Positions 51,318 through 58,971 of a DNA stretch of 64,000 bases are shown here, piece by piece. Each line of letters opens with the position of its first letter. Positions within the stretch are counted from its first letter, which is position 1. Under the pieces are notes generated by a model. That model had not been told where the DNA came from and made no database searches. It saw nothing but the letters and a program-made list of their open reading frames with translations. Made by a program: the position numbers and the translations under genes. This stretch comes from Candidatus Dormiibacterota bacterium (GTDB lineage: Bacteria > Chloroflexota > Dormibacteria > Dormibacterales > Dormibacteraceae), in contig PLJM01000017.1 in assembly GCA_003139695.1 (NCBI GenBank), positions 1-64,000 on the forward strand, in the 5' to 3' direction.

Positions 51318-52087
51318 GCACCGCAGTCGAAGTCGAGTACTCCACCGGAGAGCTCATGGCCGCCGTTATGGCGCGCCACCTGCGTCCGGGTGAGGTCGCG
51401 ATCATGGGCGCTGTGAGCGCGCTGCCGCAGGCAGCCTGCCGGCTGGCGCAGCTTACGTCGGCGCCAGGCCTGTGGTTCATCGCTGGCGGAAGCGGTGCGG
51501 TGAATCCGCACCTCGACCCGTTGGTCGCGTCCAGCTGCGACGAGCGGCTGCTGGACGCAGATGCGGTCATGACGCTCCCGGATGTGATCCTGGTCGAGGG
51601 ACGGGGGGACCTGATCGACATTTTCTTTGCAGGCGGTCTGCAGATCGACGCGCACGGCAACTGCAACCTGGGCCCGATCGGGCCCTGGCGCCACCCCACT
51701 CTGCGCGGACCGGGAGGTGTCGGCCTTCCTTTCGTCTCACGGGCCGGGCGAGTCGTCATCTACTCGATGTCGCACGACCGCCGAACCTTTGTCGAGCACG
51801 TTGACTTCGTGAGCGGACCTGGCTTCGCCGCCGGCTCCGTAGCGCTTCACGGCGGCGGTCCGGCGCTGATCGTCACCCCGCTGTGCACGATGGACTTCGA
51901 TTCCGACACTCACCTCGCCCGGCTGGCCACCCTACACCCAGGGGTCACCCTGGCCCAGGTACTTGAGTCGACAGGCTTTGCTCCCATCGTCCCGCCGAAG
52001 CTCGAGACCACCCCGGTGCCGACGCCGGACCAACTGGCAATTCTCCGCGGCCTGGATCCGACCGGCCTGCTGCGTGGGGGCGCGTGA
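51314..52087 (+). CDS. CoA-transferase-fold subunit B (GctB/IpdB-like), transferase Glu absent
   Basis: This 257-residue protein has QAACRLAQLTSAPGLWFIAGG, GGLQIDAHGNCNLGPIG and LHPGVTLAQVLESTGF. From memory of GctB, the Glu that forms the CoA-thioester sits in a VESG segment; here that position reads IAGG, so classical CoA transfer is unlikely. The same loss is typical of IpdB, a hydrolase that opens a carbocycle as an acyl-CoA. It is therefore called a ring hydrolase candidate. 4-bp overlaps on both sides. Confidence 0.72.
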   Translation: MSTAVEVEYSTGELMAAVMARHLRPGEVAIMGAVSALPQAACRLAQLTSAPGLWFIAGGSGAVNPHLDPLVASSCDERLLDADAVMTLPDVILVEGRGDLIDIFFAGGLQIDAHGNCNLGPIGPWRHPTLRGPGGVGLPFVSRAGRVVIYSMSHDRRTFVEHVDFVSGPGFAAGSVALHGGGPALIVTPLCTMDFDSDTHLARLATLHPGVTLAQVLESTGFAPIVPPKLETTPVPTPDQLAILRGLDPTGLLRGGA

Positions 52088-52845
52088 CAGTGAAGCGCTA
52101 TGAGGATCAAGTCGCGATCGTCACCGGAGCCGCCAGCGGCATCGGCCGGGCGACGGCACTCCGCCTGGCCGCAGAGGGCGCGGCGGTCGTGATCGCGGAT
52201 GTCAACATGGAGGGCGCCGGCGTCGTCGCCAATTCGATATCGGATGGTGGTGGCCGGGCACTTGCCCTGCACGTCGACGTCACGGATGCCCCGGGAGTCA
52301 GGGCGATGACCGCTCGAGCCGTCGCCGCATTTGGCAAGGTCGACATCCTCATCTCCAACGCGGGTTGGGATCGGGCCGGACCGTTCGCCGACACCGACGA
52401 GGAGCTCTGGGACCGTGTCATCGCCGTCAACTACCGCGGTCACCTGGCCACCTGTCACGCCGCTCTTCCTTATATGAGGGAGCGGGGCGGGGGAAGGATC
52501 GTCACGGTCGCCTCAGACGCCGGCCGGGTGGGCTCGAGCGGCGAGGTCGTCTACTCGGGCGCCAAGGGCGCAGTCATAGCGTTCACCAAGGGCCTGGCTC
52601 GCGAGGTTGCCCGCTACGGGATCAACGTCAACTGCGTGGCGCCGGGCCTGGTTGACACACCGCTTCTCGCCGGGATAGTCGAGGGTAACGAGAAGTTGAT
52701 CGCGGCGATCGTCCGCTCCATTCCTCTTCGGCGCACCGGGGTTCCTGAAGAGGTCGCGGCGGCCATCTGTTTCTTCGCGTCGCCCGATGCGGCCTACATC
52801 ACTGGCCAGACCCTGAGCGTCAACGGCGGCTTGACAATGCCTTGA
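52084..52845 (+). CDS. SDR, BadH-like 2-hydroxycyclohexanecarboxyl-CoA dehydrogenase
   Basis: This 253-residue classical SDR has TGAASGIGRA, SNAGWDRAGPF, ASDAGRVGSSGEVVYSGAK (YxxxK intact) and a C-terminal ITGQTLSVNGGLTMP. The NAGWD and SDAxRVGSSGE blocks are those of BadH, which oxidises the ring hydroxyl to the ketone before hydrolytic ring opening. This fits the position between reductase and ring hydrolases. It is the last gene of the operon, overlapping subunit B by 4 bp. Confidence 0.8.
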   Translation: MTVKRYEDQVAIVTGAASGIGRATALRLAAEGAAVVIADVNMEGAGVVANSISDGGGRALALHVDVTDAPGVRAMTARAVAAFGKVDILISNAGWDRAGPFADTDEELWDRVIAVNYRGHLATCHAALPYMRERGGGRIVTVASDAGRVGSSGEVVYSGAKGAVIAFTKGLAREVARYGINVNCVAPGLVDTPLLAGIVEGNEKLIAAIVRSIPLRRTGVPEEVAAAICFFASPDAAYITGQTLSVNGGLTMP

Positions 52846-52854
52846 ACCTGACAT

Positions 52855-53373
52855 GTGGGGGTTGATGGCGTGGAATCGATCATGGAAGACCTATTGCGGC
52901 AGCATCGTGGCGCTGAGGCGATGCTGGTCAAGCTGGCGGCCGGCGTGGGTCGAGTGCAGCGCGAGGGCGTGAATGGAGCGGGTGTCCTAGACGACCTCCG
53001 TGAGCTACGACGTGAGATACAAGGGGAGGTCTTGAGCCACTTTCGCGAAGAAGAGCAAGCGCTCTTCCCGGTGTTGGGCAGGCATATCGACAGCGCGTCG
53101 GGTCCGATCGCGATGCTGATGGAGGAACACGCGATCTTCCGCCAGCTCGAGCTCCAGTTCGAGGAGGCGGTTGCGGCCCTCGAAGCCGGCTATGGTGACG
53201 GTTGGGAGGAGAAAGTGTGCGACGCCGGCGACTCGATCGCGCGACTGCTGCCGCCACATATAGAAAAGGAGGAAAGCGTTCTCTTCCCGATGGCCACGGA
53301 CGTGCTGAGTGCGGACGAGTGGGATCAGGTGCGGCGGCTCTGGAAGGAGGCGCTCGCCGCGGTCACCTCCTGA
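52855..53373 (+). CDS. Hemerythrin-domain protein
   Basis: This 172-residue four-helix HHE protein has iron ligands seen in RQHRG, SHFREEEQALFP, MEEHAIF and PPHIEKEESVLFP. It binds O2 or senses iron/oxygen. The start is uncertain (GTG 52855, GTG 52870 or ATG 52882). It follows the reductase operon by 9 bp and may be cotranscribed. Oxygen scavenging for the O2-sensitive reductase is an attractive inference, not shown. The end overlaps the convergent proline dehydrogenase by 11 bp. Confidence 0.8.
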   Translation: MGVDGVESIMEDLLRQHRGAEAMLVKLAAGVGRVQREGVNGAGVLDDLRELRREIQGEVLSHFREEEQALFPVLGRHIDSASGPIAMLMEEHAIFRQLELQFEEAVAALEAGYGDGWEEKVCDAGDSIARLLPPHIEKEESVLFPMATDVLSADEWDQVRRLWKEALAAVTS

Positions 53374-54277
53374 GAGCGGCGGTGATCCCAAACATGAGGT
53401 TGGCTGGTCTCTCGGCGAGCCGGCGCAGGTACCACGCGGCCCACTCCGAGCCATAGCTGATCAGAACGGCTCCCCGGTGCCCCTCGGCGACCAACGCCGA
53501 CAAGTCGGCGTTGCGGATGCCGAACAACATGGCGATCTCGTAGCGGTCGCGGGCGACCTCGGCGGTGGCCAGGATCGACCTCAGAAGCTCGACGTCGTGC
53601 GTCGCGAGCGTGGGCGGCGGGTGGCCGTGCCCGGCTTCTTCAAGCAGTTGCAGCGCGATCAGCCTGTAGGCACTCGACACCTCGCCTCGTGATTGGAACG
53701 CGATCGCTGCGGGTTCCTTGTACGCGCCTTTGACCAGCCTGATCCGAGGCTGCAGCAGCACAAGGCTCTGCAGATCGGAGGGAGTCCGGCGCAGGTAGGC
53801 CTGCAGGCAGAGGCCGACATTATCGTGCCGCTCACGCAGCCGGCGGTAAGCCTCCAGCGTCTCGGCAGTTGAGGCGCTCCCCTCCATATCGATCCAGATA
53901 AGTCGCTCGACCTCTGCGGCAGCGCCGGCCAACCTGTCGAGGTTTACGTCCAGGAGTGCGTTGTTGACGCCCAGACCCAGCTGCGTGAGCTTGACCGATG
54001 GATGAGTCGGCAGGTGCCGATGGGAGATGGCCGTCAATGCGTCCAGGTAATGGCGGGTGACCTCATCCGCCTGCTCCTGATCGGTGACGTCCTCGCCGAG
54101 CAGCGTCAACAGAGTGGAAATGCCGCGGTCAGCCATCCCCGTCGCGGCTGCGAGCGCATCGTCCAGGCCTTCGCCCGGCATGAAGCGAGAAACTGCACGG
54201 CGGGCCATTGCCGAGCGGCCGAGCCAGTCGCGTACCCGGCCGCTTTGGGATGCTCGTAGGAGGACCCCCTTCACCAT
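53363..54277 (-). CDS. Proline dehydrogenase (monofunctional)
   Basis: This 304-residue FAD-binding TIM barrel has the PRODH blocks SVKLTQLGLGVN, WIDMEGS, LCLQAYLRRT, RIRLVKGAYKE and FGIRNAD. It oxidises proline to pyrroline-5-carboxylate and passes electrons to quinone. No P5C dehydrogenase gene is adjacent. The length is normal for Gram-positive/actinobacterial PutB-type enzymes. Confidence 0.88.
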   Translation of the reverse strand: MVKGVLLRASQSGRVRDWLGRSAMARRAVSRFMPGEGLDDALAAATGMADRGISTLLTLLGEDVTDQEQADEVTRHYLDALTAISHRHLPTHPSVKLTQLGLGVNNALLDVNLDRLAGAAAEVERLIWIDMEGSASTAETLEAYRRLRERHDNVGLCLQAYLRRTPSDLQSLVLLQPRIRLVKGAYKEPAAIAFQSRGEVSSAYRLIALQLLEEAGHGHPPPTLATHDVELLRSILATAEVARDRYEIAMLFGIRNADLSALVAEGHRGAVLISYGSEWAAWYLRRLAERPANLMFGITAALRR

Positions 54278-54339
54278 GTCTGCGTCGGCCTTGCCGCTGG
54301 ACCCATACCTAACTGTTGCCGCCTTCCTGGATGGTTGGT

Positions 54340-54828
54340 CTAACCGAGGAAAACGCCCGGGATGAGCCAGCCGGCGGCGAAGTGACGGCCTGTCACCTTT
54401 TCAGCATTCAGGGCAATCCAGTGCAGCCTGGTGCCGGGCGCGAGTGGATCCAACCGGAGCTGGCGTAATGCCCGGCTGCGAGCATCTTCAGCGTCGGTGA
54501 TCTCCTCGAGCGGACCCGCAGCAGTCACGCTCCATCCTTCACGTGCGTGCGGATCGTAGCCGTCGATCTCGAAGCAAGCCACGGTGCCCGGGCCGTGCGC
54601 CAGCTTGCTGCCCGGTTCGGTACGGAAGACGATCGCTTTCTCACCCACCGCGTAATTCACGGGAAATATTTGGGGACGGCCGCTGATCACGATCGCCAAC
54701 CTGCCAAGTTGGTGAACCTGTAGATGTTGCCAACAGTCCTCCTCGGTGAGCTCGAGCACTCCCGCCGAGGATGATCTGGCCCCGGCGCGCCCTAACGACC
54801 GGACATCTTCCGCGGGCGTGTGACCCAT
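54340..54828 (-). CDS. Pyridoxamine 5'-phosphate oxidase-like flavin-binding protein
   Basis: This 162-residue split-barrel protein includes LGRLAIVISGRPQIFPVNYAV, VFRTEPGSKLAH and VACFEIDGYDPHAREGWSV. Such proteins bind FMN or F420 and are often uncharacterised stress or redox proteins. It is monocistronic. Neither substrate nor cofactor can be fixed. Confidence 0.75.
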   Translation of the reverse strand: MGHTPAEDVRSLGRAGARSSSAGVLELTEEDCWQHLQVHQLGRLAIVISGRPQIFPVNYAVGEKAIVFRTEPGSKLAHGPGTVACFEIDGYDPHAREGWSVTAAGPLEEITDAEDARSRALRQLRLDPLAPGTRLHWIALNAEKVTGRHFAAGWLIPGVFLG

Positions 54829-54943
54829 CTCACGTCCATGCTTAACATCCCATCCCTTCGGCGCCGAGGGTCGAAAGCCTCACAAGCGTGGGGACTCTCG
54901 GCCCTCCCTGGCGGCGATCATCAACCTCAGCATCTGATCCAAA

Positions 54944-55402
54944 GTGTTTTTGCGATCTTATGTGGATGTGGCACGCCCGATCGAGGAGGTCGAGGTTGAG
55001 ATGGCGGCCGGTGTCGAAAACTGGCTGCCTGACATGGCCAGGGGTGCGAACGGGGCCGGGGAGAAACTTCTCTCGGAGCTGGGCTTCAACCTGGGCAAAC
55101 GCCGAATCGGCAGGCAAATCACCGTAGAAATCGGCGCACCCAAGGCCACGACGGGGCTGATGTTCTTGCCCATCCGCTGGCGATCCGCGACCGAGTCCGG
55201 ACTGTTCCCGACTCTGGACGGCGTGTTGGAGGTCGCCGCGTTGGGCGCCGCCAGAACACTCCTGGGCCTCAGCGCCGACTACCAGCCACCTCTCGGGCTC
55301 ATCGGGAAGATCGCCGACCGGGCTCTGTTTCACCGGGTCGCCGAGGTGACCGTCAAAGACTTTCTCGAGCGGATCGGCGCGCGGCTCGCGCAGACCAAAT
55401 AA
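54944..55402 (+). CDS. SRPBCC-like protein of unknown function
   Basis: This 152-residue soluble protein looks like a START/polyketide-cyclase-fold lipid or small-ligand-binding protein (FLRSYVDVARPIEEVE, FLPIRWRSATESGLFPTLDGVLEV, FHRVAEVTVKDFLERIG). Relatives occur in mycobacteria without known function. GTG start. It ends 1 bp before the tryptophanase GTG, so the two are probably cotranscribed. Confidence 0.55.
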   Translation: MFLRSYVDVARPIEEVEVEMAAGVENWLPDMARGANGAGEKLLSELGFNLGKRRIGRQITVEIGAPKATTGLMFLPIRWRSATESGLFPTLDGVLEVAALGAARTLLGLSADYQPPLGLIGKIADRALFHRVAEVTVKDFLERIGARLAQTK

Positions 55403-55403
55403 C

Positions 55404-56828
55404 GTGCAATTCCGTGGCGACGAAATGATCGGGCCCGACTCGTTTCACACGATCATCGAGCCGTTCAAGATCAAGACGGTCGAACCCATACGGATGACCT
55501 CCCGCGACCAGCGGGCCACATTCTTGAAGGAGGCGGGCTACAACCTCTTCCGACTCGCCTCTGACAACGTGCTCATCGACCTCCTGACCGACTCCGGCAC
55601 TGGCGCCATGAGCTCCGAGCAGTGGGCGGGGATGATGCGCGGCGACGAGGCCTATGCGGGCTCCAGCAGCTTCTTCCGTTTCGAGAATGCGATCAAGGAG
55701 CTGACGGGATTCAAGCACGTCATACCAACCCATCAGGGCAGGGCGGCTGAAAGGATACTGTTCTCCGTCACATCTGGACCCGGCAAGGTCATCCCAGGCA
55801 ACCATCACTTCGATACCACCCGGGCGAACATCGAAGTCACCGGGGCTGAGGCTCTCGATCTCCCCTGCGAGGAGGCTGCCGACCCATCGCAGCCGGCGCC
55901 ATTCAAGGGCAACATCGACCTGAAACGGTTGGAACCCCTGCTTCAAGCCCGAGCTCGACAAGTACCCATGTGCATCATCACGCTGACCGACAACACCGGT
56001 GGAGGGCAGCCGGTGTCGCTGCGCAATCTCCGCGATGCGCGGGCGCTGCTCAACCAGCACGGGGTTCCGCTGATACTCGACGCCGCCCGCTTCGCTGAGA
56101 ACGCGATGTTCATAAAGATGCGCGAGCCGGGGAATGCCGGCAGGACGCCTCGAGAGATTGCCCGCGAACAGTTCTCTTACGCCGACGGCTGCTTGATGAG
56201 TGCGAAGAAGGACGGGATCGCCAACATTGGCGGCTTTCTGGCGTTGAACAACGACAACTGGGCCGACAACGCCCGGCAGCTCCTGATCCTGACTGAAGGC
56301 TTCACGACATACGGCGGTCTTGCGGGGCGGGATCTGGAAGCGATCGCCCAGGGTCTCGAGGAAGTCCTACATGAGGACTACCTTCGCTACCGGCTGCGCA
56401 GCGCGGAGTATCTCGGCGCGGGGATCCGTGATGCTGGCATACCGATTGTCGAACCGCCAGGCGGCCATGCCGTATATATCGACGCGCGAGCGATGCTGCC
56501 CCATGTGCCACCCGAGCTCCTGCCAGGCCAAGCGTTGAGCTGTGCACTCTATGTCGAAGGCGGCGTGCGCTCGATCGAGGTCGGGAGCGTCATGTTCGGC
56601 CATACCGATCCTCAAACGGGGCAACAGGTGCCTGCGGACAAGGACCTTGTGCGCCTGGCCCTGCCGAGGCGCGTCTACACCCAGAGCCACGTCGACTACG
56701 TGATCGAGGTGGCGCAATTCCTGGCCCGGAACCGGGCGGCGATCGGAGGCTACCGGATCATGTCCGAACCGGCCGCGCTGCGCCATTTCACCGCCGTCTT
56801 CGAGCCAATCGGCCCGGTCACTTGCTGA
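55404..56828 (+). CDS. tnaA: Tryptophanase (tryptophan indole-lyase)
   Basis: This 474-residue PLP beta-eliminating lyase has the PLP-Lys in SAKKDGIANIGG and HQGRAAE for phosphate binding. Two residues separate tryptophanase from tyrosine phenol-lyase. The site after Phe in HHFDTTR is Asp (Thr in TPL), and RHFTA near the C-terminus has His (Phe in TPL). Both are the tryptophanase state. It should split Trp to indole, pyruvate and ammonia. Overall it looks closer to TPL in other blocks. GTG 55404 or ATG 55425 may be the start. Convergent with arsR. Confidence 0.8.
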   Translation: MQFRGDEMIGPDSFHTIIEPFKIKTVEPIRMTSRDQRATFLKEAGYNLFRLASDNVLIDLLTDSGTGAMSSEQWAGMMRGDEAYAGSSSFFRFENAIKELTGFKHVIPTHQGRAAERILFSVTSGPGKVIPGNHHFDTTRANIEVTGAEALDLPCEEAADPSQPAPFKGNIDLKRLEPLLQARARQVPMCIITLTDNTGGGQPVSLRNLRDARALLNQHGVPLILDAARFAENAMFIKMREPGNAGRTPREIAREQFSYADGCLMSAKKDGIANIGGFLALNNDNWADNARQLLILTEGFTTYGGLAGRDLEAIAQGLEEVLHEDYLRYRLRSAEYLGAGIRDAGIPIVEPPGGHAVYIDARAMLPHVPPELLPGQALSCALYVEGGVRSIEVGSVMFGHTDPQTGQQVPADKDLVRLALPRRVYTQSHVDYVIEVAQFLARNRAAIGGYRIMSEPAALRHFTAVFEPIGPVTC

Positions 56829-57179
56829 TCACCTCGACTGGGTAGCCGACCTACGGGTTTCCTCCTGCCCACCGGTGATGGACTGGAGCTGGACGACGTG
56901 CGCCTCGAAGATTTGCCGGGCCACATCCAGCAGCTTGTTGACCTGACGATCGCGAAGTCGGTAAAAAATGACATTGCCCTTCCTACGGGTGTCGACCAGG
57001 TTCTTCATCCGCAGGATGGCGAGCTGTTGAGAAACCGACGAGCCCTCGGCCGACAGTGCCAGCTGCATCTCGGTGACGCTCTTCTCGCCGTCGCGGAGAA
57101 GCTCGAGGATGCGGATTCTGGCCGGGTGTGCGAGGGCCTTGAACAGCTCGGCCTTAAAGCTTTGCAATGAACCAGTCAT
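56829..57179 (-). CDS. ArsR-family winged-helix regulator
   Basis: This 116-residue protein has FKALAHPARIRILELLRDGEKSV, the recognition helix in SSVSQQLAILRMKNLV and the wing DTRRKGNVIFYRL. The metal-binding CVC motif of ArsR/SmtB sensors is absent, so it is not a classical metal sensor. It is divergent from the gene at 57207 with only 27 bp between them and could control it. Its stop abuts the tryptophanase stop. Confidence 0.85.
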   Translation of the reverse strand: MTGSLQSFKAELFKALAHPARIRILELLRDGEKSVTEMQLALSAEGSSVSQQLAILRMKNLVDTRRKGNVIFYRLRDRQVNKLLDVARQIFEAHVVQLQSITGGQEETRRSATQSR

Positions 57180-57206
57180 ATCTTTGAAGATTCTAAACTA
57201 CTGCAG
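57177..57206. promoter_or_regulatory. Divergent control region of arsR and the 57207 gene
   Basis: ATCTT-TG-AAGAT (57180-57191) is an inverted repeat next to the ArsR start codon, as expected for an autoregulatory ArsR site. The gap is too short for two standard non-overlapping promoters. Confidence 0.4.
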
Positions 57207-57716
57207 ATGTTCGCTGGTGCGTTTGCTACAATATCGCAAGATTCAGATGTATGGGGAACCGCGTCAGTGATCCAGGGAGTCCACGCACAGAGCGTTGTTT
57301 TCATCGGCCCGGAGTCGGTTGCCGGCTTGCTGCAGGGGGGACTCTGGCGGGGGCCCCAAGGCCGTGCCTCCACTGCCGAGCTCGCCTTCACTGGCACCTG
57401 CCCAGACCGGTTGGTCGTGCGGATCGGACAGATTCGGTCGTCAAAGAGGTCCGCTTCCTGCAGCTTCCAGCTGGAGTCCCCAATAGAGCGCTTCAAACCT
57501 AAGGTCACGGGCACTCTTGAGTTCATCGAGGCCCCGGCGCGCGGCCGTACCAAGGTCATTCTTCAGGGTACGGCAGATCGCGCTCTGGTCGGCACGCAGG
57601 CGCCGACCGAGGCTGTCCGAGGAGTCGCCAATGAATATGTCCGCCAAATGCTCGATGAGATTGCAAAGAGGCTAGAGGAGCTGGTTACGAGCGAGCCCGC
57701 CAAGGCCAAAGGCTGA
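57207..57716 (+). CDS. Hypothetical protein, possible SRPBCC fold
   Basis: This 169-residue soluble protein is not recognised with certainty. GVHAQSVVFIGPESVAGLL at the start and the C-terminal ANEYVRQMLDEIAKRLEEL helix, with strands between, resemble a ligand-binding SRPBCC protein. The ATG at 57207 opens just after the ArsR control region; an internal start near 57270 (GTG) would remove an atypical N-terminus. It may be controlled by the divergent ArsR. Confidence 0.5.
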   Translation: MFAGAFATISQDSDVWGTASVIQGVHAQSVVFIGPESVAGLLQGGLWRGPQGRASTAELAFTGTCPDRLVVRIGQIRSSKRSASCSFQLESPIERFKPKVTGTLEFIEAPARGRTKVILQGTADRALVGTQAPTEAVRGVANEYVRQMLDEIAKRLEELVTSEPAKAKG

Positions 57717-57802
57717 CCGCAACCGCCTGACCCGCGAGAACTCGCTGCTACCGCCCGGGAATATTGCTGATCTTTTTATGGCGGGCGCCGTACTTGTGCG
57801 GA

Positions 57803-58144
57803 ATGAGGAAGGTCCAGCCCAAGAGCGGCCGGCCGGACGTCGATGCGGCCATACGCGGCGGCGATTGGACCCAACCAATGGATGGTGAGGGTGCTCCAGA
57901 ACAGGCGACGCTCAAGCAAGCGCTCTACTGGAGGCAGATTTATACCGAGATCCTAGCCATGGAGGAAAAGGTGCTCGTCCGCATCCGCCAATTGATGCTC
58001 ACCCAGTCGGGCGTGGCCCGCCGCGAGGTCGAGCTGACCAGCGTGCCGGTCGTCATCGGCCAAGTCGAGAGGTTTCGGCAGCGCCTTGGATACTGGGAGG
58101 CGCGGGTACAGCAGGTCGGCGGCGATTCTCGCCTGGAACCTTAG
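57803..58144 (+). CDS. Standalone helical domain protein shared with the 58972 regulator
   Basis: This 113-residue protein is mostly alpha-helical: LYWRQIYTEILAMEEKVLVRIRQL, VARREVELTSVPVV and RFRQRLGYWEARVQQV. The same pattern (W-x-IY, L-x-RxR, ...RL-x-W-x-RV) makes up the N-terminal half of the winged-helix protein at 58972. It therefore encodes that domain without the DNA-binding part. The ATG at 57803 is preferred over the TTG at 57764. Function unknown; it may dimerise with or titrate the regulator. Confidence 0.55.
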   Translation: MRKVQPKSGRPDVDAAIRGGDWTQPMDGEGAPEQATLKQALYWRQIYTEILAMEEKVLVRIRQLMLTQSGVARREVELTSVPVVIGQVERFRQRLGYWEARVQQVGGDSRLEP

Positions 58145-58167
58145 ACGAGTCAGCCCGTGGCTTCCGA

Positions 58168-58911
58168 CTAAGCGACTGAAATCTTTGGCTGCTGGAGCAC
58201 CAAGCGGTAACCCTTACCCTTCTCGTTGACCACCTCGCACACGCCTTTGAACGGCAAAAGCTTTTGCCGAAGCCGCGCCACGTAGGTGCGGAACTGCTCG
58301 ATCGACGCTTCGGGGCCCCAGGCCGGCAGAGCCACGTCCTCGGCGGCGAAGAACTGACTCGGATTGGCCAGCAAAAATGAGAGCAGCTGCCACTCGCGCT
58401 TCGTCAAGGAGGCTGTGGCCGCATCGCTCTTAACCGTTCGCTGCTTGGCGTCAAAGACGAGGCCGCCCAATTCGATTTTGGTGGCGATCGAAACCACCGA
58501 GGCGACGTCCGGACCGCGCAGCACCGACTTGATCGCCCCGATCAGAGCGTCCGGGACGAAAGGCTTTGGCAGAACTTGGCTTGCACCCGCTTCGTAGGTT
58601 TCGAGGGTTGCTCCGGCATCGTCGGACGACTCATCGAGCAAGATGAAAGGGGACCGAGCCGAAGCCTTCAACTCACCGAGTTGCTTGGGGGTTACGCGGG
58701 AGTCGGCGCTCATGCCGAGAATGACCAGGTCGAACTTCCGGGGCCTCTCAAGTTGCAGCTTCGCTGCGTCAAACTCAGCCACACTCTCAAATTCCCCTCC
58801 CGACAGCTCGACCACATGTGAGATGACGGAACGGTAACCGGCGTTAGCGTCGACGACCAGGATGCGGGGCAGTTTGGCTCGCTGCCGCGGCCGAGTCTTT
58901 CTCTTTCCCAT
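58168..58911 (-). CDS. OmpR-type regulator with degenerate receiver domain
   Basis: This 247-residue protein has a REC-like domain (about 15-130) and an OmpR/PhoB winged helix (about 150-240, LTKREWQLLSFLLANPSQFF and RTYVARLRQKL). The receiver lacks the phosphorylated Asp: the site reads LVILGMSAD where LVLLDxxLP is expected. The acidic pocket is reduced to VVDANA, but the Lys in LPKPF remains. It is probably phosphorylation-independent. No histidine kinase is adjacent. It lies 60 bp downstream of the related 58972 gene on the same strand. Confidence 0.8.
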   Translation of the reverse strand: MGKRKTRPRQRAKLPRILVVDANAGYRSVISHVVELSGGEFESVAEFDAAKLQLERPRKFDLVILGMSADSRVTPKQLGELKASARSPFILLDESSDDAGATLETYEAGASQVLPKPFVPDALIGAIKSVLRGPDVASVVSIATKIELGGLVFDAKQRTVKSDAATASLTKREWQLLSFLLANPSQFFAAEDVALPAWGPEASIEQFRTYVARLRQKLLPFKGVCEVVNEKGKGYRLVLQQPKISVA

Positions 58912-58971
58912 TGCACTCCCTATTGCGGTTCATGGCCGTCGCTCAAATTATGCGGTGGCGTCAACCGGTCG

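Noticed and set aside
55404-56828. Tyrosine phenol-lyase
   Set aside because: The two specificity sites carry Asp and His, as in tryptophanase, not Thr and Phe.
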